From the NCBI RefSeq assembly GCF_001187905.1, contig NZ_LGIS01000014.1, positions 434,001-498,000 on the forward strand: 64,000 nt of DNA. The letters are read 5' to 3'. Numbering within the stretch: the first letter of the stretch is position 1; each line of letters begins with the position of its first letter. This DNA comes from Pantoea sp. RIT-PI-b (GTDB lineage Bacteria > Pseudomonadota > Gammaproteobacteria > Enterobacterales > Enterobacteriaceae). The translations under genes were made by a program, and so were the position numbers. The notes under the pieces were generated by a model. The model had not been told where the DNA came from. It saw only the letters and a program-made list of their open reading frames with translations, and did no database searches. Shown here piece after piece: positions 21,052-29,133 of this stretch.

Positions 21052-22947
21052 ATGGCTATTGAAATTAACGTGCCGGACATCGGGGCAGACGAAGTTGAAG
21101 TCACCGAAATTCTGGTGAAGGTGGGCGACAAGGTTGAAGCTGAACAGTCGCTGATCACCGTAGAAGGCGATAAAGCCTCAATGGAAGTGCCTTCGCCGCA
21201 GGCCGGCGTGGTGAAAGAGATCAAAATCTCAACCGGTGACAAAGTGGAAACCGGCAAACTCATCATGATTTTTGACGCAGAAGGTGCCGCAGAAGCGGCG
21301 CCAGCGCCAGCAGAAGAGAAGAAAGCGGAAGCCGCTCCTGCTCCAGCTGCTGCCGCTGCTGCGGTTAGCAAAGAGGTCAACGTACCGGACATCGGCGGCG
21401 ACGAAGTTGAAGTTACCGAGATTCTGGTCAAAGTGGGCGACACCGTTGCCGCTGAGCAGTCACTGATCACCGTTGAAGGCGACAAAGCCTCAATGGAAGT
21501 CCCTGCACCGTTCGCGGGTGTGGTGAAAGAGATCAAAATCGCCACCGGCGATAAAGTGAATACCGGCTCACTGATCATGGTATTCGAAGCAGAAGGCGCA
21601 GCGCCTGCTGCGGCTCCAGCAGCCAAACAGGAAGCGGCTCCAGCAGCAGCCCCTGCGGCCTCTGGCGCGAAAGACGTCAACGTGCCGGACATTGGTGGCG
21701 ATGAAGTTGAAGTCACCGAGATTCTGGTGAAAGTCGGCGACAAAGTTACTGCTGAACAATCATTGATCGTGGTTGAAGGCGACAAAGCCTCAATGGAAGT
21801 GCCTGCACCGTTCGCCGGTACCGTGAAAGAGTTGAAAGTGTCGACTGGCGATAAAGTCAGCACCGGTAAACTCATCATGGTGTTCGAAGTGGAAGGCGCG
21901 GCACCGGCTGCGGCTCCAGCAGCTAAGCAGGAAGCCGCTCCGGCAGCCGAAGCCGCTAAACCTGCCGCCGCGCCTGCGCCTGCGAAAGCGGATGCTAAAG
22001 GCGAGTTCGCTGAGAACGATGCTTACGTGCACGCTACGCCGGTGATTCGTCGCCTGGCGCGCGAGTTCGGTGTCAACCTGGCGAAAGTCAAAGGCACCGG
22101 CCGCAAAGGTCGCATCCTGAAAGAAGACGTGCAGACTTACGTTAAAGACGCGGTGAAACGCGCTGAAGCGGCTCCGGCTGCTGCAGCCAGCGGCGGAAGC
22201 CTGCCTGGTCTGCTGCCTTGGCCGAAAGTGGACTTCAGCAAGTTTGGCGAAATCGAAGAAGTGGAACTGGGTCGTATCCAGAAAATCTCGGGTGCCAACC
22301 TGAGCCGTAACTGGGTGGTTATCCCGCACGTTACGCACTTCGACAAAACCGACATCACCGATCTGGAAGCCTTCCGCAAACAGCAGAATGCTGAAGCGGA
22401 GAAACGTAAACTGGATGTGAAATTCACACCCGTGGTGTTCATCATGAAAGCCGTTGCCGCTGCTCTTGAGCAGATGCCACGCTTCAACAGTTCACTGTCT
22501 GAAGATGCACAAAAACTGACGCTGAAGAAATACATCAACATCGGTGTGGCGGTAGATACGCCAAACGGTCTGGTGGTTCCGGTGTTCAAAGATGTGAACA
22601 AAAAAGGCATCACTGAACTGTCGCGCGAGCTGATGGCGATTTCTAAGAAAGCACGTGATGGCAAGCTGACCGCGGGCGACATGCAGGGCGGTTGCTTCAC
22701 CATCTCCAGCCTTGGCGGCCTGGGCACTACGCACTTCGCGCCGATCGTCAACGCGCCGGAAGTGGCTATCCTCGGTGTTTCCAAGTCAGCGATGGAGCCG
22801 GTGTGGAACGGTAAAGAGTTTGAACCGCGTCTGATGATGCCTATCTCACTCTCCTTCGACCACCGCGTGATCGACGGTGCTGATGGTGCGCGCTTTATCA
22901 CCATCATCAACAACACACTGTCCGACATTCGCCGTCTGGTGATGTGA
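21052..22947 (+). CDS. aceF: AceF, dihydrolipoyl acetyltransferase E2 component
   Basis: AceF forms the core of the pyruvate dehydrogenase complex and transfers acetyl groups to CoA. The 631-aa product contains three tandem lipoyl domains, each with the lipoylation site GDKASMEVP, separated by Ala/Pro-rich linkers. A peripheral subunit-binding domain follows ([16 protein letters not shown], then [13 protein letters not shown]), then the catalytic domain ending with the [11 protein letters not shown] motif. The lipoyl repeats are also visible as near-identical DNA repeats. Confidence 0.99.
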   Translation: MAIEINVPDIGADEVEVTEILVKVGDKVEAEQSLITVEGDKASMEVPSPQAGVVKEIKISTGDKVETGKLIMIFDAEGAAEAAPAPAEEKKAEAAPAPAAAAAAVSKEVNVPDIGGDEVEVTEILVKVGDTVAAEQSLITVEGDKASMEVPAPFAGVVKEIKIATGDKVNTGSLIMVFEAEGAAPAAAPAAKQEAAPAAAPAASGAKDVNVPDIGGDEVEVTEILVKVGDKVTAEQSLIVVEGDKASMEVPAPFAGTVKELKVSTGDKVSTGKLIMVFEVEGAAPAAAPAAKQEAAPAAEAAKPAAAPAPAKADAKGEFAENDAYVHATPVIRRLAREFGVNLAKVKGTGRKGRILKEDVQTYVKDAVKRAEAAPAAAASGGSLPGLLPWPKVDFSKFGEIEEVELGRIQKISGANLSRNWVVIPHVTHFDKTDITDLEAFRKQQNAEAEKRKLDVKFTPVVFIMKAVAAALEQMPRFNSSLSEDAQKLTLKKYINIGVAVDTPNGLVVPVFKDVNKKGITELSRELMAISKKARDGKLTAGDMQGGCFTISSLGGLGTTHFAPIVNAPEVAILGVSKSAMEPVWNGKEFEPRLMMPISLSFDHRVIDGADGARFITIINNTLSDIRRLVM

Positions 22948-22954
22948 AGTTAAT

Positions 22955-22978
22955 CAAGGCCGGCGTAAGCCGGCCTTG
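22955..22978 (+). terminator. Stem-loop between aceF and lpd
   Basis: A perfect 10-bp GC-rich stem with a GTAA loop begins 7 nt after the aceF stop. Only a short TTG-rich tail follows, so it may be a partial terminator that uncouples lpd from aceEF; lpd also serves 2-oxoglutarate dehydrogenase. Confidence 0.65.
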
Positions 22979-23120
22979 TTGTAAGCATTCAATGTTGCCG
23001 CGGTTGGCAGTTTGTTAACAATTCTGTAAACTCTCGCGGTGAAATGTCCCGGCGGATATAGGGCATTAGAGCTTGGGAAAAGCTTTCTCCTGACTGCCGG
23101 TAATCAAACAAGAGGTCATG
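22979..23120 (+). promoter_or_regulatory. Probable separate lpd promoter region
   Basis: The 142 nt before lpd include an AT-rich TTTGTTAACAATTCTGTAAA segment (about 23009-23030) with GTTA-type repeats that resemble an ArcA binding region, as known for E. coli lpd. A specific -35/-10 pair is not certain. Position after the aceF stem-loop supports an independent promoter. Confidence 0.4.
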
Positions 23121-24545
23121 ATGAGTACAGAGATTAAAACTCAAGTCGTGGTACTTGGGGCAGGTCCTGCAGGTTACTCTGCAGCCTTCCGTTGCGCTGA
23201 TTTAGGTCTGGAAACCGTAATCGTTGAGCGTTACAGCACCCTCGGAGGTGTTTGTCTGAACGTAGGCTGTATCCCGTCAAAAGCGCTGCTGCACGTCGCC
23301 AAAGTGATCGACGAAGCAAAAGCCCTGGAAGAGCACGGTATCGTGTTTGGCCAGCCGCAAACTGACATCGACAAAATTCGTAGCTGGAAAGAGAAGGTGA
23401 TTAACCAACTCACTGGCGGCCTCGCGGGTATGGCGAAAGGTCGTAAAGTGAAGGTGGTTACTGGCCTCGGCAAATTCACCGGTGCTAACACGCTGGTGGT
23501 AGAGGGTGAAGGTGGCGCAACCACCATTAACTTCGACAACGCGATCATCGCGGCCGGTTCTCGTCCAATCGAACTGCCATTTATTCCGCACAACGATCCG
23601 CGCGTGTGGGACTCTACCGATGCGCTGGAACTGAAAGAAGTGCCGAAGCGTCTGCTGGTTATGGGCGGCGGCATCATCGGTCTGGAAATGGCCACCGTTT
23701 ACAAAGCGCTGGGTTCAGAGATCGACGTGGTTGAGATGTTCGACCAGGTGATCCCGGCTGCCGATAAAGACGTGGTGAAAGTCTTCACCAAGCGTATCAG
23801 CAAGAAATTCAACCTGATGCTGGAAACCAAAGTCACCGCGGTTGAAGCGAAAGACGACGGTATTTACGTATCGATGGAAGGCAAAAAAGCGCCAGCTGAC
23901 GCACAGCGTTACGACGCGGTGCTGGTGGCGATTGGCCGTGTACCGAATGGTAAAGGTCTGGATGCTGGTAAAGCAGGCGTGGAAGTGGACGATCGCGGCT
24001 TCATCCGCGTCGACAAGCAGATGCGCACCAACGTACCGCACATCTATGCCATCGGTGACATCGTGGGTCAGCCAATGCTGGCGCACAAAGGTGTGCACGA
24101 AGGCCACGTCGCGGCGGAAGTGATCTCCGGTCTGAAGCACTACTTCGACCCGAAAGTAATCCCATCCATTGCCTATACCGAGCCAGAAGTTGCCTGGGTT
24201 GGTCTGACCGAGAAAGAAGCCAAAGAGAAAGGCATCAGCTACGAAGTGTCTACCTTCCCGTGGGCAGCTTCAGGCCGTGCGATCGCTTCTGATTGTGCAG
24301 ACGGTATGACCAAGCTGATCTTCGACAAAGAAACGCACCGTGTCATCGGTGGTGCGATTGTCGGTACCAACGGCGGCGAGCTGTTGGGTGAGATTGGTCT
24401 GGCGATTGAAATGGGCTGTGATGCCGAAGATATCGCGCTGACCATTCACGCGCACCCAACGCTGCATGAGTCTGTTGGCCTGGCAGCGGAAATATTCGAA
24501 GGCAGCATCACTGACCTGCCGAACCCGAAAGCGAAAAAGAAATAA
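23121..24545 (+). CDS. lpd: Lpd, dihydrolipoamide dehydrogenase E3
   Basis: Lpd reoxidises dihydrolipoyl groups of pyruvate and 2-oxoglutarate dehydrogenases and the glycine cleavage system, using FAD and NAD+. The second of two adjacent ATG codons is chosen (AGAGGT ribosome binding site), giving the 474 aa of E. coli. Visible: the FAD motif VVLGAGPAGYSAA, the redox disulfide GGVCLNVGCIPSK, the NAD motif MGGGIIGLEMA and the C-terminal HAHPTLHES catalytic His-Glu pair. Confidence 0.98.
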   Translation: MSTEIKTQVVVLGAGPAGYSAAFRCADLGLETVIVERYSTLGGVCLNVGCIPSKALLHVAKVIDEAKALEEHGIVFGQPQTDIDKIRSWKEKVINQLTGGLAGMAKGRKVKVVTGLGKFTGANTLVVEGEGGATTINFDNAIIAAGSRPIELPFIPHNDPRVWDSTDALELKEVPKRLLVMGGGIIGLEMATVYKALGSEIDVVEMFDQVIPAADKDVVKVFTKRISKKFNLMLETKVTAVEAKDDGIYVSMEGKKAPADAQRYDAVLVAIGRVPNGKGLDAGKAGVEVDDRGFIRVDKQMRTNVPHIYAIGDIVGQPMLAHKGVHEGHVAAEVISGLKHYFDPKVIPSIAYTEPEVAWVGLTEKEAKEKGISYEVSTFPWAASGRAIASDCADGMTKLIFDKETHRVIGGAIVGTNGGELLGEIGLAIEMGCDAEDIALTIHAHPTLHESVGLAAEIFEGSITDLPNPKAKKK

Positions 24546-24561
24546 CTTTTCGCTTTTAATA

Positions 24562-24590
24562 AAAACGGCTCCTTTAAGGAGCCGTTTTTT
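24562..24590 (+). terminator. Intrinsic terminator of the pdhR-lpd operon
   Basis: CGGCTCCTT and AAGGAGCCG form the stem, extended by A/T pairs, with a run of six T residues after it. It lies 20 nt downstream of the lpd stop. Confidence 0.93.
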
Positions 24591-24660
24591 ATTAGTCGTT
24601 CTGGTTAAATAAAGAAATAAAAAAAAGGCGCGTGAGCTACTGCATGAGTCATGTTGGAAT

Positions 24661-24680
24661 AGCGGGAGCGAACTCCCGCT
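24661..24680 (-). terminator. 3' hairpin of the hok transcript
   Basis: A perfect 8-bp stem (AGCGGGAG/CTCCCGCT) with a CGAA loop (TTCG on the minus strand) lies 9 nt beyond the hok stop codon. A T-run on the minus strand is found further on, near 24620-24627. It probably stabilises or ends the hok mRNA. Confidence 0.5.
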
Positions 24681-24689
24681 AAAGAAGTT

Positions 24690-24836
24690 TTACTGTCGTG
24701 CTTCGTAAGCCATAACAGCCGATAATTCAGCAGTGAATATCCGTAAACGTAATTCACAAAGTGAACTGCGATTAACCAGACACAATCCTAATAGAATGAG
24801 CCCGCTGATAATCAGCTTGCTGAATATTGACTTCAT
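24690..24836 (-). CDS. Hok/Gef-family type I toxin (membrane-damaging small protein)
   Basis: This 48-aa protein starts MKSIFSKLIISGLILLG, has one hydrophobic membrane segment, then NRSSLCELRLR and ends ELSAVMAYEARQ. This matches the Hok family layout: short positive N-terminus, single transmembrane helix, the invariant SLCE(I/L)R motif with its cysteine, and a C-terminal AxxAYE motif. Hok proteins depolarise the inner membrane and are silenced by a cis-antisense Sok RNA. A good ribosome binding site (AAGAGGA) lies 8 nt upstream of the ATG. The antisense gene, leader and hairpins around it are listed separately. No frameshift or missing key residue is seen, so the toxin looks intact. Confidence 0.88.
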   Translation of the reverse strand: MKSIFSKLIISGLILLGLCLVNRSSLCELRLRIFTAELSAVMAYEARQ

Positions 24837-24863
24837 AGTCGTGTTCCTCTTGATTTAGCACGA

Positions 24864-24911
24864 GCAAGCGACTACCCTAACATTTCTCAGGTGGTAGGGT
24901 ATGTCGCTTGC
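24864..24911 (-). other. Long hairpin in the hok leader
   Basis: GCAAGCGAC-TACCCTA pairs with TAGGGTA-T-GTCGCTTGC: 16 base pairs with one bulged T and a loop of about 15 nt. It lies between the leader ORF and the toxin gene on the minus strand and directly abuts the Sok terminator. Hok mRNAs are known to fold so that translation is blocked until 3' processing; this stem may be part of that fold. Confidence 0.6.
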
Positions 24912-24954
24912 CCGTGCGGTTAATGAAAGTTAACTGCACGGTTTTACGCTCCAC
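24877..24954 (-). CDS. Possible Mok-like leader peptide of hok
   Basis: A 25-codon frame starts at GTG with a GAGG ribosome binding site 6 nt upstream. It encodes MERKTVQLTFINRTGKRH and a short tail, and ends at a TAG 40 nt before the hok ATG. In plasmid R1, hok translation depends on a leader frame (mok) whose GTG start lies just past the 3' end of Sok, exactly the layout here. Unlike R1 mok, this frame does not overlap hok, so coupling would have to be by re-initiation or unfolding. There is no peptide homology to rely on. Confidence 0.4.
   Translation of the reverse strand: MERKTVQLTFINRTGKRHTLPPEKC
24886..24947 (+). ncRNA. Sok-like antisense RNA opposing the hok leader
   Basis: Antisense to the hok leader, this predicted RNA of about 62 nt has a promoter with TTGATT (24850-24855), a 17-bp spacer and TACCCT (24873-24878). 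It ends in a clear intrinsic terminator: a 30-nt hairpin at 24912-24941 (CCGTGC/GCACGG plus GTTAA/TTAAC, GAAA loop) followed by TTTT. The GGTTAATGAAAnTTAAC core is shared with R1 Sok as I recall it, and a CCTCAAGCGCC segment further on is shared with the R1 hok 5' region. The 5' end is estimated from the promoter. Confidence 0.7.
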
Positions 24955-24974
24955 AACCTACCTCAATCTTTTCA

Positions 24975-24997
24975 GCTTGAAGCAAGTTGCCTCAAGC
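24975..24997 (-). other. 5' hairpin of the hok mRNA (tac-like stem)
   Basis: GCTTGA pairs with TCAAGC near the predicted 5' end of the hok transcript, in the GGGCGCTTGAGGC segment that resembles the start of R1 hok mRNA. In known systems a metastable 5' hairpin (tac) delays folding into the inactive form. The role here is inferred. Confidence 0.4.
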
Positions 24998-25086
24998 GCC
25001 CGCAGGCAGTCTACGCCAAACCTATTTTATTTCACCTTAATTTTAAAAATTATTTATAATTAATCATTTTGTTTTTATTTAACTAT

Positions 25087-25380
25087 TTAAATAGATCGCG
25101 TAATGGATGGCTTTAATTGGTTATTCATTTCTTTAAGCCAATCAATAAAATGCCGCAGCGGCGCTGAAAGATATTTACGGCTTGGATAGTAGAGCCAGAA
25201 TCCTTCTTCAATCGCAGTAAACTCCGTGAGTATTTCAATTAAATCGCCGCATTCTACATCTTCCCGCACCGTGCCTTCATGCAGAAAAGCAATGCCCACG
25301 CCCGCACGCGCCGCCTGTAAAATCCGTTCGTTGTTATCCAGCACCAGCGAACCTTTTACCGCCACTTCCTGTCGGCGGGT
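25087..25380 (-). pseudogene. LysR-family regulator, C-terminal remnant
   Basis: The frame encodes about 95 residues matching only the end of a LysR substrate-binding domain: VKGSLVLDNNERILQAARAG, then GVGIAFLHEGTVRED and a LRHFIDWLKE terminus. The helix-turn-helix and about two thirds of the normal 300 aa are missing. Reading continues without a start into the breakpoint near 25380, where an aldo/keto reductase remnant begins on the other strand. Nothing suggests it is functional. Confidence 0.85.
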
Positions 25381-25384
25381 AGCC

Positions 25385-25708
25385 GAAGATGATTTTCGTC
25401 GTTCTTTACCGCGTTTCCATTAGGATGCGCAGGCACATAACCAGAAGTTAGTGAATCAACTTTCCGCGATGGCTGCAGGTTATGACGCCACAGCCGCCCA
25501 GCTGGCATTGGCGTGGGTGCTGGCGAAGGGTGATTTTATCGTGCCGATTCCCGGAGCCAGTAAAATCGCCCATCTGGAACAGAACTGCGTCGCCGCCGAT
25601 TTAACATTACGCGGGGTTGATGTCGCCACGCTGGATGAGCTGTTCAGCGTGCACAATATTCAGGGCGCACGTTATAACGACAGCGAGTTTATATTGGTCG
25701 ATCGATAA
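25385..25708 (+). pseudogene. Aldo/keto reductase, C-terminal remnant with an internal stop
   Basis: From 25385 the frame reads EDDFRRSLPRFH, a TAG stop at 25421-25423, then DAQAHNQKLVNQLSAMAA and onward in the same frame. These are contiguous parts of the C-terminal third of an aldo/keto reductase of the YajO/IolS type, including TAAQLALAWVLAKG and IVPIPGASK. About 220 N-terminal residues with the catalytic Asp/Tyr/Lys/His are gone, so it cannot be an active enzyme. It retains its own terminator. Confidence 0.88.
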
Positions 25709-25732
25709 TCGGTTTCTCCTCGTTTATGCAGC

Positions 25733-25760
25733 AAGCAGGCTTTCAACGCCTGCTTTTTTT
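25733..25760 (+). terminator. Intrinsic terminator of the aldo/keto reductase remnant
   Basis: An 8-bp stem AAGCAGGC/GCCTGCTT with a 7-nt loop is followed by a run of T residues, ending about 190 nt before acnB. Confidence 0.9.
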
Positions 25761-25829
25761 ATGTGATCGCGCGCAATCCGCAGACGAACCTGCTAAATAA
25801 CGCGCGGATGTTGCTTTTTTGTAAACAGA

Positions 25830-25858
25830 TTAACAATCAGCCGAAATGCTGCTATGCT
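25830..25858 (+). promoter_or_regulatory. Candidate acnB promoter
   Basis: TTAACA (25830-25835) and TATGCT (25853-25858) are separated by 17 bp, about 90 nt upstream of the acnB start. A TTGACA at about 25893 has no -10 at the right distance and was not preferred. Confidence 0.5.
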
Positions 25859-25948
25859 GCCCCACGCGGAACCGGGCACCTCACCCTACTGTTTGACAGC
25901 ATCAAGGGGTGCGCCGGAAAGCTATACAATGAGAGCGAGGAGAACGTC

Positions 25949-28546
25949 GTGCTAGAAGAATACCGTAAGCACGTTGCCGAGCGTGCTGCCCAGGGAATCG
26001 TACCTAAGCCGTTAGATGCTTCCCAAATGGCCGCGCTGGTTGAACTGCTGAAAAACCCGCCAGCGGGTGAAGAAGAATTCCTTATCGACCTTTTGGTCAA
26101 TCGTGTTCCACCAGGTGTTGATGAAGCGGCGTATGTTAAAGCCGGTTTCCTGGCAGCTGTCACTAAGGGCGAAGCCCACTCTCCTCTGGTTACTCGCGAA
26201 AAAGCCGTTGAGCTACTGGGCACCATGCAGGGCGGTTATAACATCCATGCGCTGATTGAAGCGTTAGAAGATGAAGCGCTCGCGCCGATTGCCGCTGAAG
26301 CCCTGTCTCACACGCTGCTGATGTTCGATAATTTCTACGATGTCGAAGAGAAAGCCAAAGCGGGTAACCCACACGCGAAAAAAATTATCCAGTCATGGGC
26401 CGATGCCGAATGGTTCCTGAAGCGTCCAAAACTGGCTGAAAAAATCACCACCACCGTGTTCAAAGTGACCGGCGAAACCAACACCGACGACCTCTCTCCG
26501 GCGCCGGATGCATGGTCACGTCCGGATATTCCACTGCACGCGCTGGCGATGTTAAAAAACGCCCGTGAAGGCATCGAACCCGACGATGCGGGTAACGTTG
26601 GCCCGATCAAACAGATCGAAGCGCTGCAGACCAAAGGCTTCCCGCTGACCTATGTCGGCGACGTGGTCGGTACCGGTTCTTCACGTAAATCCGCCACCAA
26701 CTCGGTGCTGTGGTTTATGGGCGACGATATCCCGTACGTGCCGAACAAAAAGGGCGGCGGTCTGTGCCTCGGCGGTAAAATCGCCCCGATCTTCTTCAAC
26801 ACCATGGAAGATGCTGGCGCACTGCCGATCGAACTCGACGTTGATCGTCTGAACATGGGCGATGTCATTGACGTTTACCCGTACAAAGGCGAAGTGCGCA
26901 ATCATGAAACCGATGAAGTGCTGGCGACCTTCGAACTGAAGACCGACGTGCTGCTGGACGAAGTCCGTGCTGGCGGTCGTATTCCGCTGATCATCGGCCG
27001 TGGCTTGACCACCAAAGCGCGTGAATCACTGGGTCTGCCGCACAGCGAAGTGTTCGTGCAAGCCAAAGATGTTGCCGCCAGCACCCGTGGTTACTCACTG
27101 GCGCAGAAAATGGTTGGTCGTGCGTGCGGCGTAGACGGCGTCCGTCCTGGCGCTTACTGCGAACCGAAAATGACGTCAGTGGGTTCTCAGGACACCACCG
27201 GTCCAATGACGCGTGACGAACTGAAGGATCTGGCGTGCCTCGGCTTCTCTGCTGACCTGGTGATGCAGTCATTCTGCCACACCGCGGCCTATCCGAAGCC
27301 GGTCGACGTCACCACGCACCATACGCTGCCTGACTTCATCATGAACCGTGGTGGCGTCTCGCTGCGTCCGGGCGATGGTATCATTCACAGCTGGCTGAAC
27401 CGTATGCTGCTGCCAGATACCGTGGGTACCGGCGGTGACTCGCATACCCGTTTCCCAATTGGTATATCCTTCCCGGCTGGTTCGGGTCTGGTAGCGTTTG
27501 CTGCTGCGACCGGCGTAATGCCGTTGGACATGCCGGAATCGGTGCTGGTGCGCTTTAAAGGTAAAATGCAGCCGGGCATCACCCTGCGCGATCTGGTGCA
27601 TGCGATTCCGCTGTACGCCATCAAAGCGGGTCTGCTGACCGTGGAGAAGAAAGGGAAGAAGAACATCTTCTCTGGCCGCATTCTGGAAATTGAAGGCCTG
27701 CCTGATCTGAAAGTTGAGCAAGCTTTCGAACTTTCTGATGCTTCCGCTGAACGTTCTGCTGCCGGCTGTACCATCAAGCTGGATAAAGCGCCAATCATCG
27801 AGTATCTCAACTCGAACATTGTGCTGCTGAAGTGGATGATCTCTGAAGGCTACGGCGATCGTCGTACGCTGGAACGCCGCGTTGAAGGCATGGAAAAATG
27901 GCTGACCGATCCGCAACTGCTGGAAGGCGATGCAGATGCCGAATACGCTGCGGTGATCGACATCGATCTGGCCGAGATCAAAGAGCCAATTCTGTGTGCA
28001 CCGAACGATCCAGACGACGCGCGCTGGTTGTCTGACGTGCAGGGCGAGAAGATCGACGAAGTGTTCATCGGTTCGTGCATGACCAACATTGGTCACTTCC
28101 GCGCGGCCGGTAAACTGCTGGATGCCCATAAAGGTCAGTTGCCAACCCGTCTGTGGGTTGCGCCGCCAACGAAAATGGACGCCGCACAGCTGACCGAAGA
28201 GGGCTACTACAGCGTGTTCGGTAAGAGCGGTGCGCGTATTGAGATTCCGGGCTGTTCACTGTGCATGGGTAACCAGGCGCGTGTGGCGGACGGCGCGACG
28301 GTGGTTTCCACCTCAACCCGTAACTTCCCGAACCGTCTCGGTACCGGTGCTAACGTGTTCCTCGCATCGGCTGAACTGGCAGCGGTAGCTTCACTGCTCG
28401 GTAAACTGCCAACGCCGGACGAGTACCAGCAGTTCATGCTGCAGGTGGATAAGACCGCGGCAGACACTTACCGTTACCTCAACTTTGATCAGCTGGGACA
28501 ATACACTGACAAAGCAGATAGCGTGATCTTCCAGACTGCCGTTTAA
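25949..28546 (+). CDS. acnB: AcnB, bifunctional aconitate hydratase 2 / 2-methylisocitrate dehydratase
   Basis: AcnB is the main TCA-cycle aconitase, interconverting citrate and isocitrate with a [4Fe-4S] cluster; its apo-form also binds mRNA. The start is a GTG at 25949 with a strong GAGGAG ribosome binding site, giving 865 aa exactly as in E. coli and excluding a spurious 62-residue extension. The N-terminal HEAT-like domain is followed by the swivelling domain ([16 protein letters not shown]). Cluster ligands are in [12 protein letters not shown] and [10 protein letters not shown]. Confidence 0.98.
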   Translation: MLEEYRKHVAERAAQGIVPKPLDASQMAALVELLKNPPAGEEEFLIDLLVNRVPPGVDEAAYVKAGFLAAVTKGEAHSPLVTREKAVELLGTMQGGYNIHALIEALEDEALAPIAAEALSHTLLMFDNFYDVEEKAKAGNPHAKKIIQSWADAEWFLKRPKLAEKITTTVFKVTGETNTDDLSPAPDAWSRPDIPLHALAMLKNAREGIEPDDAGNVGPIKQIEALQTKGFPLTYVGDVVGTGSSRKSATNSVLWFMGDDIPYVPNKKGGGLCLGGKIAPIFFNTMEDAGALPIELDVDRLNMGDVIDVYPYKGEVRNHETDEVLATFELKTDVLLDEVRAGGRIPLIIGRGLTTKARESLGLPHSEVFVQAKDVAASTRGYSLAQKMVGRACGVDGVRPGAYCEPKMTSVGSQDTTGPMTRDELKDLACLGFSADLVMQSFCHTAAYPKPVDVTTHHTLPDFIMNRGGVSLRPGDGIIHSWLNRMLLPDTVGTGGDSHTRFPIGISFPAGSGLVAFAAATGVMPLDMPESVLVRFKGKMQPGITLRDLVHAIPLYAIKAGLLTVEKKGKKNIFSGRILEIEGLPDLKVEQAFELSDASAERSAAGCTIKLDKAPIIEYLNSNIVLLKWMISEGYGDRRTLERRVEGMEKWLTDPQLLEGDADAEYAAVIDIDLAEIKEPILCAPNDPDDARWLSDVQGEKIDEVFIGSCMTNIGHFRAAGKLLDAHKGQLPTRLWVAPPTKMDAAQLTEEGYYSVFGKSGARIEIPGCSLCMGNQARVADGATVVSTSTRNFPNRLGTGANVFLASAELAAVASLLGKLPTPDEYQQFMLQVDKTAADTYRYLNFDQLGQYTDKADSVIFQTAV

Positions 28547-28565
28547 TCGGTTTTCCGGATGAACA

Positions 28566-28594
28566 AGGGGACGATGAAAATCGTCCCTTTTTTT
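28566..28594 (+). terminator. Intrinsic terminator of acnB
   Basis: A stem GGGACGAT/ATCGTCCC with a GAAA loop is followed by seven or more T residues, 20 nt after the acnB stop. Confidence 0.93.
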
Positions 28595-28718
28595 ATGCGC
28601 TTTTTTCCGCTGACATCTCCAGGCATAATGCGAGCGCGATCCCACTTTATTCAGCGTGCTGCGCACAAAATGCACTAAGACAGTGCCGCACGGCGCGTCA
28701 TCAGTATGAGGCAAACCC

Positions 28719-29081
28719 ATGGAGTATGAATTTCTGCGTGATTTGACCGGGCAGGTCAAAGTGCGTATGTCGATGGACCACGAAGCGGTGGGTCACTGGT
28801 TCAACGAAGAGGTCAAAGACAATCTGCCGTTGCTGGATGAGGTTGAAGCCGCCGCCCAACAGGTAAAAGGTACCCTTAATCAGTGGCAGCGTGTGGGGCA
28901 TGAATACACGCTGTGGCTGGACGAAGAAGAGGTGATGATTCGTGCCAACCAGCTAGCGCTGGAAGATGACGGCATGGAAGAGGGCATGACCTATTACGAC
29001 GAAGAGAGCCTGTCGTTTTGTGGTGTGGAAGATTTTCTCGCGGTGATCGCGGCATACCGGCAGTTTATTGCGGGTAAGTAA
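28719..29081 (+). CDS. yacL: YacL, conserved UPF0231 protein
   Basis: This 120-aa acidic protein has the same length as E. coli YacL and shares YEFLRDLTG at the start and [13 protein letters not shown] near the end. Its function is unknown. It has no signal peptide or membrane segment and is probably cytoplasmic. It follows acnB after a terminator, as in E. coli, and is the last conserved gene before the accessory catabolic cluster. Confidence 0.93.
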   Translation: MEYEFLRDLTGQVKVRMSMDHEAVGHWFNEEVKDNLPLLDEVEAAAQQVKGTLNQWQRVGHEYTLWLDEEEVMIRANQLALEDDGMEEGMTYYDEESLSFCGVEDFLAVIAAYRQFIAGK

Positions 29082-29085
29082 TACC

Positions 29086-29105
29086 GGTGCGCATTAATGC
29101 GCACC
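29086..29105. repeat. 20-nt intergenic palindrome, type A
   Basis: GGTGCGCATTAATGCGCACC is a perfect 20-nt palindrome starting 5 nt after the yacL stop. Close copies occur at 31510 and 57636 in this window. It may act as a bidirectional transcription end between yacL and the converging transporter gene. Confidence 0.8.
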
Positions 29106-29133
29106 TTACGTCATAAGATCCCATCCCAGAAGC

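Noticed and set aside
21018..21878. 286-codon open frame antisense to aceF
   Set aside because: Its repeated Ser/Thr-rich blocks simply mirror the lipoyl-domain repeats of aceF; it is not an independent gene.
21052..21900. Near-identical tandem DNA repeats as a possible mobile or satellite repeat
   Set aside because: They encode the three lipoyl domains of AceF and need no other explanation.
25226..25423. 65-codon plus-strand frame spanning the LysR/aldo-keto junction
   Set aside because: The first part is antisense to LysR and only the last 13 codons are the reductase remnant; it is a chimeric artefact of the deletion.
25892..25936. TTGACA and TATACAAT upstream of acnB as a promoter
   Set aside because: The two elements are about 24 bp apart, too far for a sigma-70 promoter; the TTAACA/TATGCT pair with 17 bp was preferred.
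27269..28129. 286-codon open frame antisense to acnB
   Set aside because: Shadow of a highly expressed gene; no start signals or homology.
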